A DNA stretch of 54,007 nt from Gammaproteobacteria bacterium (GCA_019747795.1 JAIEQK010000151.1:1-54007), one strand, 5' to 3'. Numbered from the stretch's first letter, positions 41,691 through 53,200 are shown. Numbers and translations: made by a program. Notes: generated by a model not told the origin, from the letters alone.

Positions 41691-42557
41691 CTACCGGCCG
41701 AGGTAGATGGCGGTCACGGCCTCGCGCTCGTGGCCAAGTTCGAGACTGATGGTCAGGCGGGCAGCGGTGTCCAGGGCCTTTTGGGCACCGTCGAGTTGGT
41801 CAGCCCGCAGGCCACCGGCGGCCGGACAGGCCCGGCCGGTCAGGTCGAGATACCGCTGCTGGGCATAGGCGTGACGGAGCCCGTGCAACTTCGACAGCCC
41901 GGCCCTCGCAGTGTGGCCCTCGTAGACGCGCAGCTGCTGGATGTAAGTTCGTGAAGCAGGGATCAGCGAGCCGCGCCCAGCTAGTTGGTGGGCGCGGTCC
42001 AACACTTCGCGCTGCTGGGCGGTCCGGAGCGGGATCTCACGCGCCTTCCCGCCCTTGGTCCAGGTGTCCTTCAACACCAGGTGGTCGCCGCGGTCGGCGT
42101 AACTCGGGATGAACTTAATGGCTTCCTCCCGGCGGAGCCCGAAAGCCTGCTGGAGCTCCAGGCTCATGCGGACATGCTCATCCCGGACCTTGGCGAGGGC
42201 GTCCGCATCCACGCCCTGGGCCTTGCTGACATTTGTCACGAACTGGCGCTCAGGGATCCCGTAATGGTCGTTGCTCCGGGCGATGACGTTCTGCCGCCCG
42301 ACCTTCTCGGCCCACCAGCGAAGGGCCGCCATGCGGTTCTTCATCGTTGCGACGGCGAGGTCGGCCTTCAGCCAGTGCCTGGTCAGCGCCTCGACATGTT
42401 TGGGCTTCAGCGACTGCGCGGCCATCTGTCGATAGCCGAGTTCATGAAGCTGATTAGCCATCAGCGTCAAAAGTGCCAGGCGCTGCGCCTGGGTGGCATA
42501 GCTGCCGTCGCGGTTCTTCCTGCACAGTTCTTTCAGTTGGTAGTTGAGGTCGCGCAT
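41691..42557 (-). CDS. Second tyrosine recombinase (phage integrase SAM-2/Integrase_1 type)
   Basis: A 288-residue protein. An N-terminal SAM-like domain (MRDLNYQLKELCRKNRDGSYATQ, SLKPKHVEALTRHW, KNRMAALRWWAEKVGR) is followed by a compact catalytic domain: GLRREEAIKF (Arg), HGLRHAYAQQRY (His-x2-Arg) and ELGHEREAVTAIYLGR (His and Tyr). All catalytic positions are present. This family differs from the tRNA-adjacent integrase. The ATG at 42557 is chosen because upstream in-frame codons are non-conserved and overlap a structured region. It lies 14 bases before the AlpA-like gene. Confidence 0.8.
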   Translation of the reverse strand: MRDLNYQLKELCRKNRDGSYATQAQRLALLTLMANQLHELGYRQMAAQSLKPKHVEALTRHWLKADLAVATMKNRMAALRWWAEKVGRQNVIARSNDHYGIPERQFVTNVSKAQGVDADALAKVRDEHVRMSLELQQAFGLRREEAIKFIPSYADRGDHLVLKDTWTKGGKAREIPLRTAQQREVLDRAHQLAGRGSLIPASRTYIQQLRVYEGHTARAGLSKLHGLRHAYAQQRYLDLTGRACPAAGGLRADQLDGAQKALDTAARLTISLELGHEREAVTAIYLGR

Positions 42558-43106
42558 GTGCTCATCGTTTCTGGTAAGTGTTGATGACCTCCCATGGACC
42601 GCAGTCACATGAGCACGCTTGGGCGTGAATGGTCGGGGACACGAACCCCCAAGACCTCGAGATACCGGTCTCCGGCAGTGCGCCTTGTCCTCGAGGAGGA
42701 CGGACACGCACCATTCCAACTGCCCCTTGCGGGCACTATGAGAAGGCTCGGCACTTGCGTACCGAGAGGAGAAACGCGGGTGAAGACCCGGTGAAGGACA
42801 AAGCACGCATGGATGGGCAGCGCACCGAACCTGGGCCCATCCCAAACGCGCGGTCAGTGCGGGCGCACTGATATAGGAGAAATGACGGGGATATCCCGTG
42901 AACTCAAATGAGGGCGCGCTTCGAAGACCCGACATGTCTGTCGGCCCTTCGATGGCACCCAGAGAGGAAACGGAAAAGAGGCCAAGGCCCCTCCCCGCAC
43001 AGGAACTACAGTCTTACGACTGACGCATCATTTAAAGTCCCAGGATGCCTGCTTCATGCCACGAAAGCGTCGTGGCCACGCATGAATTCGTCGATGCAAG
43101 TCTACT

Positions 43107-43148
43107 CACGAATTGAGCATTTTCAAGGGCAATTCGTGGTTTTCTTTC
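43107..43148 (+). terminator. Terminator-like hairpin with T-rich tail in the intergenic region
   Basis: CACGAATTG and CAATTCGTG (43107-43115, 43130-43138) form a perfect 9-bp stem with a 14-base loop, followed by GGTTTTCTTT. On the plus strand this looks like a rho-independent end for a transcript that starts somewhere to its left, where no protein gene was found. The large loop makes it less canonical. Confidence 0.5.
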
Positions 43149-43306
43149 CTTGCGGTCGCGCCCTACGACTCAGGAAAGATCAGGCCCTCTCACAATGAGT
43201 CGTCTGCCGAGCATGCTTCCATGCTGCGCCCGACGAACAGTCGACCTCGTACTTCGCTCGTACTCAGGCTGCGCGCCCTGAAAGTCTGCGGCGCGCCGCG
43301 GATATG

Positions 43307-43345
43307 CGTCCTCGTCCCTACCGTGGCCGGGTAGGGACGAGGACG
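43307..43345. repeat. Perfect 16-bp inverted repeat
   Basis: CGTCCTCGTCCCTACC at 43307-43322 and GGTAGGGACGAGGACG at 43330-43345 are exact complements around a seven-base loop (GTGGCCG). No T-run follows on either side. It lies 216 bases before the winged-helix gene. It could be a recombinase site, an attenuator or the stem of an RNA. Confidence 0.7.
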
Positions 43346-43560
43346 GCCCTTCGGCGCGGGCGGCCGCGCCGCCAAGCGTCCAATGCTTGCCATCGCGACT
43401 GCTTCTTGCGTATCGGGGCACTCGCAATCGCCCTGCGTCGGCGCCTTCAAGTGGCATCAAAAAAACACGCCGAACGGATGATCGGTTTTCCCTCGACTTT
43501 ACTAGTCGATGCGCGCCCACTATCGCCATCGAGCGCATAGGACATGCGCGGGAGTGAATC

Positions 43561-44205
43561 ATGAACGTGCGAGCCATCCGTTGGGCCTGGGGCCAGAACC
43601 TTCCATCCACCCACAAGCTTGTGCTGCTTGCACTGGCCGACCTCGCCGATGCGGCCGGGCAATGCTCGCCAAGCATCTCCTCGCTGGCGGCGCTCTGCAA
43701 CGTCTCCACCCGAACGGTTCGCCGCGCCCTTCGAGATCTCGAGGCGGACAGCTTACTTACTGCCCAGACTCGTCTTCGCCCCGATGGCTCGGTCACATCA
43801 AATCAATATGCACTTGCCATGACCGGCGGCTTCACGATGTCACCCGCCCTGGACACCCATGTCATAGGCCCCGGTCATTTGCTGGCAGGGGCGAATGACA
43901 CAATCAGGCACGGGGGAGCGGCCTACGCCGGTATGGCTACTCACCATTCCGCGTCAGGCGCCGGCGCCCCGTCCGAGTACGCAGGCGCTCCGGCCTTATG
44001 GAATGCTGACCGTGAAATCACCCTCAAACAGTCAACGGATTTCCTTGGCGATACCCCGATGCCGGGGATAGTCTTGGACAACAACGCGCCCCCGCCCTCG
44101 CCTACCGGGACGACGCCTTACACGTCGCACACTGACGCTGATACGGCCAGCACCCTGACGACCGAGAAGCCCTTCGCCTACCTTCGCTCAGTGATTGGTA
44201 GATGA
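43561..44205 (+). CDS. Winged-helix (HTH_36-type) replication/regulatory protein
   Basis: A 214-residue protein. The N-terminal 90 residues (MNVRAIRWAWGQNLPSTHKLVLLALADLAD, CSPSISSLAALCNVSTRTVRRALRDLEADSLL) are the helix-turn-helix domain common at the front of phage and plasmid replication initiators and of replisome organisers. The C-terminal part is proline/threonine-rich, low in complexity, and unlike known domains. ATG at 43561 follows GGGAGTG. The remaining island genes are on the other strand, and it converges with the ATPase gene across 143 bases. Not a complete initiator, so the function is open. Confidence 0.65.
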   Translation: MNVRAIRWAWGQNLPSTHKLVLLALADLADAAGQCSPSISSLAALCNVSTRTVRRALRDLEADSLLTAQTRLRPDGSVTSNQYALAMTGGFTMSPALDTHVIGPGHLLAGANDTIRHGGAAYAGMATHHSASGAGAPSEYAGAPALWNADREITLKQSTDFLGDTPMPGIVLDNNAPPPSPTGTTPYTSHTDADTASTLTTEKPFAYLRSVIGR

Positions 44206-44348
44206 ACGGACACGGTCTTGACCTAATTCTTCCACGGGCCGAGAGTCCTCGTGAACGTCCCGGGTCTACCGCGCACCAGCGCCCGCGGCCGATGACTCCT
44301 CGGTCACTGCTCAAACCGATGCGCTTTCGCCGGAGCTGGAGGGCTGCA

Positions 44349-46961
44349 CTAAGAAAACGCCGCCTTGCGCTTTTTGGCAGTTTCCTCGCCGCGCTTGACG
44401 ATTTTTACACGCCAATTCTCCAACGCCATGATGTCTGCAAGCAGCTCATCCGGTTCAGGGACCGCTACTCCCCCCATGTGCGCATTGTCATGCGCGTATT
44501 TCGAACACTTCGCCATCCCAGCGTTCACTTGAGCGTAGTCGTCATCTTCGACAACAACTCCGCTGAGCCGCTGCGTTTCCACACTTTTCCGAAAACGCAG
44601 GGCAACCTCTCGCAGCAGCACTTCCTCGACGGCTCGCTCCCACGCCATGCGCAACCGTACATATGCATCGATGGTCTCCTGCCTTTGTGCCTGCTCTTCG
44701 CCATCGTTTCGGAGCTTTTGAATCAGCTGATGTTGAGCTTTTAGTGCACCGACCCGCTTGCTCGTGCTTTTCGCCTCGAACGGCAGATCGGGATCCGCAA
44801 CACCAAACCCTGCGGCACGTCGAACCAGGCTCTGCGTCGCCATCGGCACTGTGGCTAGCTTCGCTTGCTCCGCGAGAAGGCACAGAAAATAGATATCGTG
44901 CGTAAAAACGATCACCTGGCGATTCCCCGCTTCGATGACCAGGCGCTTGGCCACGCTCTCGCGCCGGCGATGATCAAGCGAGGACACGGGGTCATCAAAC
45001 ACGATGCCACCTGCACCTCCGCTCAGGCCGACCTCAGCAAGAAAGGAGCCGATGGCAACAGCCCGCTGCTCCCCCTCGCTCAAAATCTCTGCGGGGCTGC
45101 GGCTTTGCGGCAGTTCCAACTTAAGTTTGTGTAAGGCTCTGCCCCGATCCGAACGGCTTTGGAGTGACACCCGCAGCCTTCCGACACCCAGCGCTTTGAA
45201 CTCGCTGTTGAGAGCGTCGGCCAGATCCTTAGATACAACCTTCTCCGCCAGTTCTGACGCTCTAATTGAGATGGCGTTCGTCTTCAAACTCGACAGGCAC
45301 TTCGTTAGTTTGGCCTGATGTGCAAGTCGAGAAACGGCTGTGACGACCGCTACTTTTACTTGACTCAGACGTACGCGCGCGTCGAGCTCTGCGAACTCCT
45401 TTTTCAACGCAGCGCGAGCACTTTCGTCTGCCGCCTTGTCAAGTATCTCAGCTTCGGCATTGAGCTTGTCTGCGAGGGACTGGAGCCGCAGTGCCGGGCT
45501 GACGAGAGCATCATTGGTGTCGCTCCATTCATGTGAAATTATCGCAGCCTTTATGCGCTCTTGACGCGCGGCCAAAGCGCTCTCAAATGCCTTGGCGTCG
45601 GCGGCCAATATTGGGTCCAGCGCTTCAATTTCTACATAGGTAACGTCGTCAAGGTTTAGCGACAACGCCAGGGCAGCGAATGGCTTGTACTCATTTGCAA
45701 GTGCCGCTCGACAGGCCTGCGAGGCCCTTTCGGCTTCCTGCTGAACGAAAGTCTCGAAACGTACTAATCGCGCGGCTCCTTCCTTGAGAGGCTGCTGGCA
45801 AAGTGGGCATAGCGCATCCGCTCCCAACGAAGGGAAAACGTTGTTCGGATGAGATTCAGTTGCAAATTTCCGGGCGGCTTCGAACAGTCCACGCCACGCC
45901 TCGCCTCCCGTGCCGGGCAAAAGGTTCTCGCCTTCCTTAAACTGCGTTGCCGCCAACGCGGCTGCCGCCTGTGCCGTCCGATAGCTCTCCGCGAGTCCTT
46001 TCAGTTTCGCGACAACAGATTCATCGACTAAGGCACGTTTGGCGGCTGCGTTTTCTGCGATGGCCGCTATGCGGCGCGCCTGCAGCCGCAATTGCGTTGC
46101 CTTCTCCTTCGGATTGTTCTCCTTCAGACTAGCCTCTAGGCCGGAATGTTTAGCCAACTCCTCCGGACCCAGTGTGGCGAGCGATTCTATCTGCGCTTGA
46201 GTTGTTCTTGCAGAGAGTGACGCAATCAGTTTGCCTACAGCCGTGTCGCCCTGCAGGGGTGCAAACGCCGTGAGGTCAACGGCCGACTGAGCGTGCTCGG
46301 CCTCGACCAACGTTTTAAGTGACTTGCAGACCTTTGCCAGTCCTTCGAATACGTCCAGACCGTACGGCACGTAAGAAAAATCGTCTTCGCTGTCGAGATA
46401 GGCCCGCGCGCATCGCGAGTCGAAGATTGCAAATGAAGAGAGCGGGGCGGGGGCCGGATGGCCCTGCGCCCAGTGTGCGTCTTGCGCCACTCCATCGACT
46501 GCGATCTCGAATGTCGCTGCCGGCGTACCGACTTCGCTCGCTGGCAGATTGGCATTCGGGTGAATAGCCTCAGTCTGGTCTCTCGCACGACAGGCGCGTT
46601 TAAGCACTCGCGAGTAACCCGATTTGCCCGATCCGTTATCTCCGTAAATGACAGTCAATCCGGTGGCGCCAAAGGCCAGATACTGGTTCTCGGCAATTGC
46701 ATTGACGTGGCGCAGGTTCTTGATCGCTCGAAGCTCAACGTGAGTCGTGACTTTGACTGGCGCAGGGATCTCGTCGGCCGTCAGCGGCTGGGGGCGGCGA
46801 TCTTTGGGGTCTGGAATGCCGTGGGCGGTCTTAAGCAGCGCAAACAGGTCATCCTGGTCGTCAGCCGTCAGGGTCTGTTTTGCCAGCAGGCGCGCCACTG
46901 CATCGCTTTGCCATGTTGGTAAGCCCCGAGTCCATTCCAGAATCTCCTGCAATATTGACAT
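44349..46961 (-). CDS. Zn-hook ABC ATPase resembling RloC/PrrC anticodon nuclease
   Basis: An 870-residue SMC-like protein. Walker A YGDNGSGKSGYSRVLK lies near residue 110; long coiled coils flank a zinc-hook motif CPLC (Cys385, Cys388). Then come the ABC signature LSEGEQRAVAIGSFLAEVG (about 627), Walker B IVFDDPVSSLD (about 654) and an H-loop VIVFTHD. The C-terminal about 110 residues hold Arg-x3-Glu (Arg771, Glu775) and histidines at about 824 and 828 in KYAHDNAH, reminiscent of the Arg-Glu-His triad of PrrC/RloC tRNA-cleaving domains. ATG at 46961 follows GGAGAGG. It lies 249 bases downstream of the helicase gene on the same strand. A RecF/SMC-like ATPase without nuclease activity is the alternative. 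Confidence 0.65.
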   Translation of the reverse strand: MSILQEILEWTRGLPTWQSDAVARLLAKQTLTADDQDDLFALLKTAHGIPDPKDRRPQPLTADEIPAPVKVTTHVELRAIKNLRHVNAIAENQYLAFGATGLTVIYGDNGSGKSGYSRVLKRACRARDQTEAIHPNANLPASEVGTPAATFEIAVDGVAQDAHWAQGHPAPAPLSSFAIFDSRCARAYLDSEDDFSYVPYGLDVFEGLAKVCKSLKTLVEAEHAQSAVDLTAFAPLQGDTAVGKLIASLSARTTQAQIESLATLGPEELAKHSGLEASLKENNPKEKATQLRLQARRIAAIAENAAAKRALVDESVVAKLKGLAESYRTAQAAAALAATQFKEGENLLPGTGGEAWRGLFEAARKFATESHPNNVFPSLGADALCPLCQQPLKEGAARLVRFETFVQQEAERASQACRAALANEYKPFAALALSLNLDDVTYVEIEALDPILAADAKAFESALAARQERIKAAIISHEWSDTNDALVSPALRLQSLADKLNAEAEILDKAADESARAALKKEFAELDARVRLSQVKVAVVTAVSRLAHQAKLTKCLSSLKTNAISIRASELAEKVVSKDLADALNSEFKALGVGRLRVSLQSRSDRGRALHKLKLELPQSRSPAEILSEGEQRAVAIGSFLAEVGLSGGAGGIVFDDPVSSLDHRRRESVAKRLVIEAGNRQVIVFTHDIYFLCLLAEQAKLATVPMATQSLVRRAAGFGVADPDLPFEAKSTSKRVGALKAQHQLIQKLRNDGEEQAQRQETIDAYVRLRMAWERAVEEVLLREVALRFRKSVETQRLSGVVVEDDDYAQVNAGMAKCSKYAHDNAHMGGVAVPEPDELLADIMALENWRVKIVKRGEETAKKRKAAFS

Positions 46962-47210
46962 GCGGGCCTCTCCAAGTGTTGTGTTCTTTCTTTCGCTACT
47001 GCGATCATGTTCGTGTCGGGGAGATTCAGCGAAGCGTCGAACATGTTCCTTCATTAGTCCCATCAAATGAGTATGCCGGCAACGCAACACCTCTATCCGG
47101 TCCATCCAGTGCCTGCCCAGCCGCGATAGCTTTCGGGCCGTTGCTCTGCATTCAAAATTGAGCCGACCTGACGTAAGACATGATGGGCCACTCTATTTAG
47201 CAGGTTATCG

Positions 47211-50200
47211 TCAGCCCCTGTTGCTCGTCATCGTCTCAAATATCGCGATGATTTCGTCACGAAACTGAGTCGTGACCCTGCCAACTCCAATTGCTTCTGC
47301 TACAGCGCGCGGGAGGTCATTGCGCGCGTCGGCACCAACAGACTTCACCAACCAGACCTTTTCCGGATACGGTACTTCGCGCCATTCTCGCCTCTCACCG
47401 TTAAGCAAAAATCCTCGAAATTGCAGCTCGCCAACCGGCTGCATAGATTCTGGCCAGAAAAGCTTGTGGCCATCCGGAGCCGCCGTATGGACCCGAACAC
47501 GATTGCAGGCTGCCCAGACTGAACTCGAAATTTGGTGCCCAGTCCGCTTGAAGCCATGCGCTCGAGCTATACGATCGCTTAAACGTTTGAAGGTGATAGG
47601 CCCTTCAGCGTCGATTATGGCTGCAGCAATGCGCCGGAGATCCGGGCGGTACGCGAGTTCATGGAAGCGGTCGCCGTTGAAGGACGTAGGCGGCGACCCA
47701 CCCGTAGATTCCGTGTCCAACTCCTGATCCCCATGGGCAGGAAGTGTTACCGTCGGAGTTTGAAATAACGATGCAACGCGCCGCCCTTCATCATGTCGCG
47801 CATTAAGAGCGGCCCATTGTCCACCTGAGGCGCCGTCTTGCTCCCCTCCTTCGGCGTCACCGAGTATTTCGGAAGCGCTAACCGAATCCGGCTCTTGGCC
47901 CGGGGGTCCGTCGGTATCCTCAGTCACGGTACCGTCCGGGCCATCGGCGCCCGCAGCTCTGTCGCCATCGAGTATCAATCGCAGACCGTCGTCCAGCCGT
48001 CGTACTGCCTCGTCGGGCTCAAGAAAGTAGGCCGTTGACCAGACACGAAGCAGGCGCCACCCAAGGGACTCTAAGACGATGTGCCGCACGCGATCGCGGT
48101 CCCGGGCCGATGGAGAGCTGTGGTATGCAGCACCGTCACACTCAATTCCAGCAAGGAACCTGCCTGGCGCATCCGGGTGCACAATGCCGAGGTCTATTCG
48201 GAATTTCGAAACGCCGATTTGGGTCCGCACCGTCCAGCCGAGTTGGCGGAGGCGCTCAGCCACAGCCATTTCGAAGTCGCTGTCATATCCAGTCGACCCG
48301 CCCATTGAATGTAGGGCTTCACCCAAGGCGACCGGACCACGGGCGGCATAATCAATGTAATTCTTCAGATCTTTGACGGCTTCGGACGAGGTTCGCGTCA
48401 AATCGACCATCGAAGCGTCAAAGCTCGCGAAGACAATTACCTCAGTCGTTGCTCGGGTAATGGCAACATTGAGGCGCCGCTCGCCGCCCTGTCTATTCAG
48501 GGGACCAAAGTTCATCGACATCGTCTTGGCGCCCGGCTCGGTAGGGCCGTAGCCGACGGATAGCAGAATAACGTCACGTTCGTCTCCCTGAACGGTCTCA
48601 AGGTTCTTTACGAACACAGGCGAATCCGCACTCTGGCCAAAGTAGCGCTCCAATTCAGGGTCGGCCCGCCGCTCCTGGTCCAAGAGGTCCTCCACCAGCC
48701 GCTGCTGCTCCGAATTGAGGGTGACGACACCCATGGATAGCCCGTTAAGACGAGGATCTCTCAGCCGCCTGACCACCTCGGCGACCACCGCCTTTGCCTC
48801 GATCTCATTGGTTCGGCTCTTGCCTTTGGCGTAGACACCAGGCACTCGGTGAAAAGTCACTGCGCTGTCCCGGGTTTCGGCAGACGGGTACGTCACCAAT
48901 GACCCGTGGTAGTAGGCGTGATTTGAAAAGCAAATCAGGCTTTCGTGGCGGCTGCGGTAATGACCCGTTAGGCGATGATGTGGGACACGCGCGGCCAGGG
49001 CTTCGTCGAGAATGCTTTCCAGGTCGCGCGCCTCTTCGTTCTCATCCTCGTCGGCACCCCGCTCAAAAAACCGCGTTGGTGGCATTTGCTTTGGATCGCC
49101 TACGACGATGCAACGCTTTCCTCGGGCAATCGCACCGATGGCATCCGGCACCGTTATCTGGCTTGCTTCGTCGAAGACAACGAGATCAAATGGTTGAATC
49201 TCGGCAGGCAGAAACTGCGCGACTGACAACGGGCTCATTAGCAAACAAGGCGTGAGCGATGTGAGAGCCTCGCCCATTTCGGCGACAAGTTGGCGCACGG
49301 GCTTATTGCGTGCCTTCTTCTGAAGCTCCCAGGACAGAACCCCATAGCCAGGGTCCGCCTCTTGTGAGTCCCGAGTGGGGACTGAACCAGACAGTCGCGC
49401 CCTGATGTACGTTGCCGTCAGGGCCGCATGCTCCTTGTCGAGCGTGCGGAACGTCTGGATTAAATCGTCGTGTAGAACGGAGGAGAAGCGCCTGAGTTCC
49501 GGCCGCGCATCAATCAGGATGGGCGCCAGCCAAATTGCATAGGCCGTGCGGAACGCGTCAACCGTCTCGTCAGTACGAACCGTTCCTTCTTCGAGTGCAT
49601 CTACCAACGTGGCGAGCCCTGCTTCCCGGGCTTCTCTGCTTGCGCCCACCCAAGCGCACCAGAGATTCAGGCGGCGCTCTCTGTCGATTATCCCGGTTGC
49701 AGTTTGCTCCAGCATGCTCAGAGTCACGCCATCAATATCGGCCGACAAGGAGGCGCCAGACACAGTGCGGAAGTTTGCAAACTTCTCCTCGAAATCCTCG
49801 TGGGCTTTACGCAGGGCCTCTGCGGCATTGGCAGTCGGCATGCCGGCATCTAAGTTGTCACGCCCGTCAGAGAGAACGCGAGAAAGTAAGTCGTGGACGT
49901 CTACAAGCTTGCGACCAAAACTCGCTATTGTGTTTGCAGCATGGCGCAGCCGACGCCCAGCTAGTACGGCTCGAATTGCAAGGTCACAATCCGTTTCCAG
50001 TCCCTTCCACGGGGTTCCTTCCGGAAGCAGATTAGAAAAAGCCAGCAGGACTTGTCTTTGCTCGGCTAGCGGCAGCAACTTCTCAAGGTCGGCCTCTGGA
50101 TTCCGAGCAATTCCCTTCCCGATTTTGAGGCTCGTCCAAATCGCCTTCCTCAGCCTGCGCCGTGCCAATGCCTTCATGGGCCAGGCTTTGGCTTCCACGA

Positions 50201-53200
50201 CGGCCCGCTCCTCCAACCACCCTTTAATTTGACGAGCGCTTAGATCCTCAAGTTGATAATGGCTCGGGATCGAAGCCAAGCGCGCGTTATAGTCGGCAAG
50301 TTCAGCCAGAGCTTTCTCAAGCGTTTCTAGGGCTTCGCGCCCGTCGGGACCGAAGGCGAACCGAAGATTATGGTTGGCGCAGTCGGGCACGACTGCCGCG
50401 ACTTCAACGAAAGATTTGGTTTCCGCCAAATCATCTCCGGCGTCGGTGAGACCGATTTGTCTGCTGAACGCCTGTCTGCGACGGACCAAGGTCTGCAGAG
50501 CATCCCTGAGCCCGGCGGAAGCTTGGACAATGTCGGCAGCCCATCCGTATGACCATTCCGCATGGGCGATGGCCTTGAATGGTTTTAGCTCGTCCGCGTC
50601 GAGCTGGCTGAATTGCATCCCGAGGCGCTTCGCGAGCGCTTCTAGTGCAGCCAATGCCGAGCGATCTGGGGCTCGCCCTCGCCCGGAATCGTCTCGGTGC
50701 CAATCTAAACGTAGTCGATGTACGTCGCCATATCGGAGGCTTCTGCCGATCGCGTCGCGCGGGCTAATGCCTCCAGGTCCGGGCGCGTGCAGTGCGCCGA
50801 CCAGTCCATTCAGCTTGGTGCGCACCTCGCCAAGTTCCGTCGCCTTTGTCGTCCATTCATCCGGCGAATGGGTTGCACGCTTTTCCCAGGCGGCCGACAG
50901 TTGGTCTAGGACAGCGCGCTTACTCGCCTTGGCCGAATGGAGTTCGAGGCAAAAATCACCAAGACCACACGAGCGCAAGCGTCTGTACACCACATCCAGC
51001 GCCGCCATCTTTTCGGAGACGAAAAGTACGCGGTGGCCCAGGCCGATATTGTGCGCGATGATATTGGCAATGGTTTCCGACTTGCCGGTTCCCGGTGGAC
51101 CTTCGAGAACGAAATCGCCTTGCTTCCCTGACGCATGAATCGCTACGATTTGTGAGCTGTCCGCATTTAGGGGAGCCATGAGTTCCGCAGGGTCGATGGC
51201 CGAATCAACCTCCCAAGGATCCAAAAAACTGGCGCCGGATTTATATGAGTCTCGCGGAGTGTCGATTACGTGCCTAACGAAGGGACTCGATTTGAGTGTC
51301 TCTGTCCTATCCGTCAGGTCCTTCCACATCAGATATTTGGCGAACGAGAACGTGCTTAGAACGACATCTTCGACCACTTCAAACCCGGGGACGTCCCGGA
51401 TACGGGCACGAACGGTGTCCCAGATCAGCTTAACGTTGATGCCATGGTCATCCCGTGGAAGGGCATCTGCAAACGCGGCCAAATCGATTCCAAAGTCCTG
51501 ACGCAACATTTGGAGTAACGTGTAATTGAAGACTGGATCGTCTTCATGGTTGGTCAGGTTGGGCTTTGAAGCTGCGCTGCTTCGAATCAGCTTTACGGGC
51601 AGCAAGATGAGCGGGGCTCGATAGCTGCTCTTCGTGTCGCCTGGTGGGGACCACCGCAACATTCCGAGAGCCAGGAACAACGTGTTGGAACCACCCTCCT
51701 CAAAGTCGGCTTTGGCCTTTCGATAAAGCTCAATGGTTCCTTTCTCGAGCGTCTTCTGCTCTATATTGGCAACGATCTCGTTGCGCTCCAAAGCTTCAAG
51801 AGCAAATTTAGTCGCGAAGTCGTCTCCTGTGCGCAGGTGATAGAGCGTGGCATCCGGCTCCCCGTTGGCAGTCTTTCGAACTGGCGGGGTAATCAAGCTA
51901 ATGCGCTTCCCGTCAGCCAGCTTGTCTTCCAGCAGTGCCGGGTCCGGGCAAAATATCGAGATGGCACTTTCAGATGGTCGAAGGTTGAGCAATCGGTTGC
52001 GTTTGGATAGGTCGAGGAGACTCCGCTTCCAGCGGTCCAGCCTTTCCGCTGGTGTCTGTGACTCTTCGTTGACGGGTACATCTACGTCGAACGGAGGGAG
52101 GTCTGGAGCCTCATCTATCGGTGGCGCACTGCGACTGGCGTCAGCAACGACGCCGTTACCCTTGCCTGGTAAAACGATGCTGGATAACGGTTGGATGTCT
52201 CGGCCGCGGGCCTGGCGAATGTCTATCGCGTAAATGAATTCCTTCTCGTGTTGCTCGTCGACCTGTCGCTTTCCCTCCGCCAGCGCGCGTGAAAATGGCA
52301 TCGCATGGCCGCCTGTCGCCATGGTGGTTTCGAAGAGAACCAGGTCGTCCTGGGCGATCGCCTTGCGAATCTCCATGGGGTCATCGACGGTCAGGGATGG
52401 CAAGGATTGCGGTTGCAACCACGCGCCAGCCAGTGCATGAGACCCGGTAAACACGATGAGTGGGTAGAGACCGACTTGCTCAATCGCTGCAGCGAAAAAG
52501 AGCGCCGTATCAAGGCATGTCGCCAGTCCTTGCTCTTCGACCATCGAAGGCAGGCGAATTTTTTGTCCTTCGCGACCAAAGCTGGCAGGTGGTTCGGCGT
52601 AAGTAATTCCCCGGGCGGACATCGCCGCCCAGATCCCACTGATTAACTCCCAGCTTCGCTTCCTGGACTTGGCTTGGTAGCCCTCGAGTGCGCCGTTCTT
52701 GCCGGCCCTTTCGAGATGCTGAGAGGCTTCCTTCAGGAGTCGTTGAACAGCCGGGTCATTGGGCGTGACAAACGCGGCCAGCAACTCGGGCATGAATTGA
52801 GCGCCGCCCCACTCGTTGCGGGCAAGCGCGATGATGGGGTATCTATTTGTTGCCAAGACGGTATCGCCCTGGCGCAATTCAAAGAAAATTTCGGCGCGCA
52901 TCCTTTCTGTGAGCGCGTCCAGGAGTCCGCCTTCGATAGGTACGCGGCGGTCACGAGGGCGAAATTCGCTCCCGGACGACAGGCGGTCGATACGCCAAGC
53001 CTTAGCCCCAATGATTTTCGGCTCAGCGAAGATATGTAACGTGAGGTCTTCTAGATCGGTATCGAGAAGGTTGGAGACAACGAGATCTGTGACGACAGCG
53101 ACATCACATTGATGTGTCGCAAACGTAATCCGGGGAGCGATCTCGGCGCGAATAGCTATTGCGGGTAGGGACGCCGAGCCGGAGCCGTCTACTTCAGTTG

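Larger units (their letters stand above)
42558..43560. other. 1-kb intergenic region rich in RNA-like hairpins
   Basis: No convincing protein gene. Visible structures: GGTC-GGGG-ACACGAA-CCCC-(CAA)GACC at 42631-42656; an outer CCTCGAG/CTCGAGG pair near 42654-42700; TCAGTGCG-GG-CGCACTGA at 42854-42871; ACGGG-GATAT-CCCGT at 42885-42899; CCACGA-AAGCG-TCGTGG at 43059-43075; and two strong hairpins listed separately. It is the 5' region of both the second recombinase (minus) and the winged-helix gene (plus), so promoters are expected, but no clear boxes were found. Confidence 0.6.

Noticed and set aside
42631-42656. tRNA-like T-arm (GGGGGTTCGTGTCCCC on the minus strand) suggesting a tRNA or second attachment site
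   Set aside because: The stem-loop resembles a T-arm but no acceptor, D-arm or anticodon arm can be built around it, and its sequence does not match the tRNA-Arg 3' end.
43170-43796. A 208-codon open frame on the minus strand
   Set aside because: Mostly antisense to the winged-helix gene, Arg/Ser rich without recognisable domain, and spans the 16-bp hairpin.
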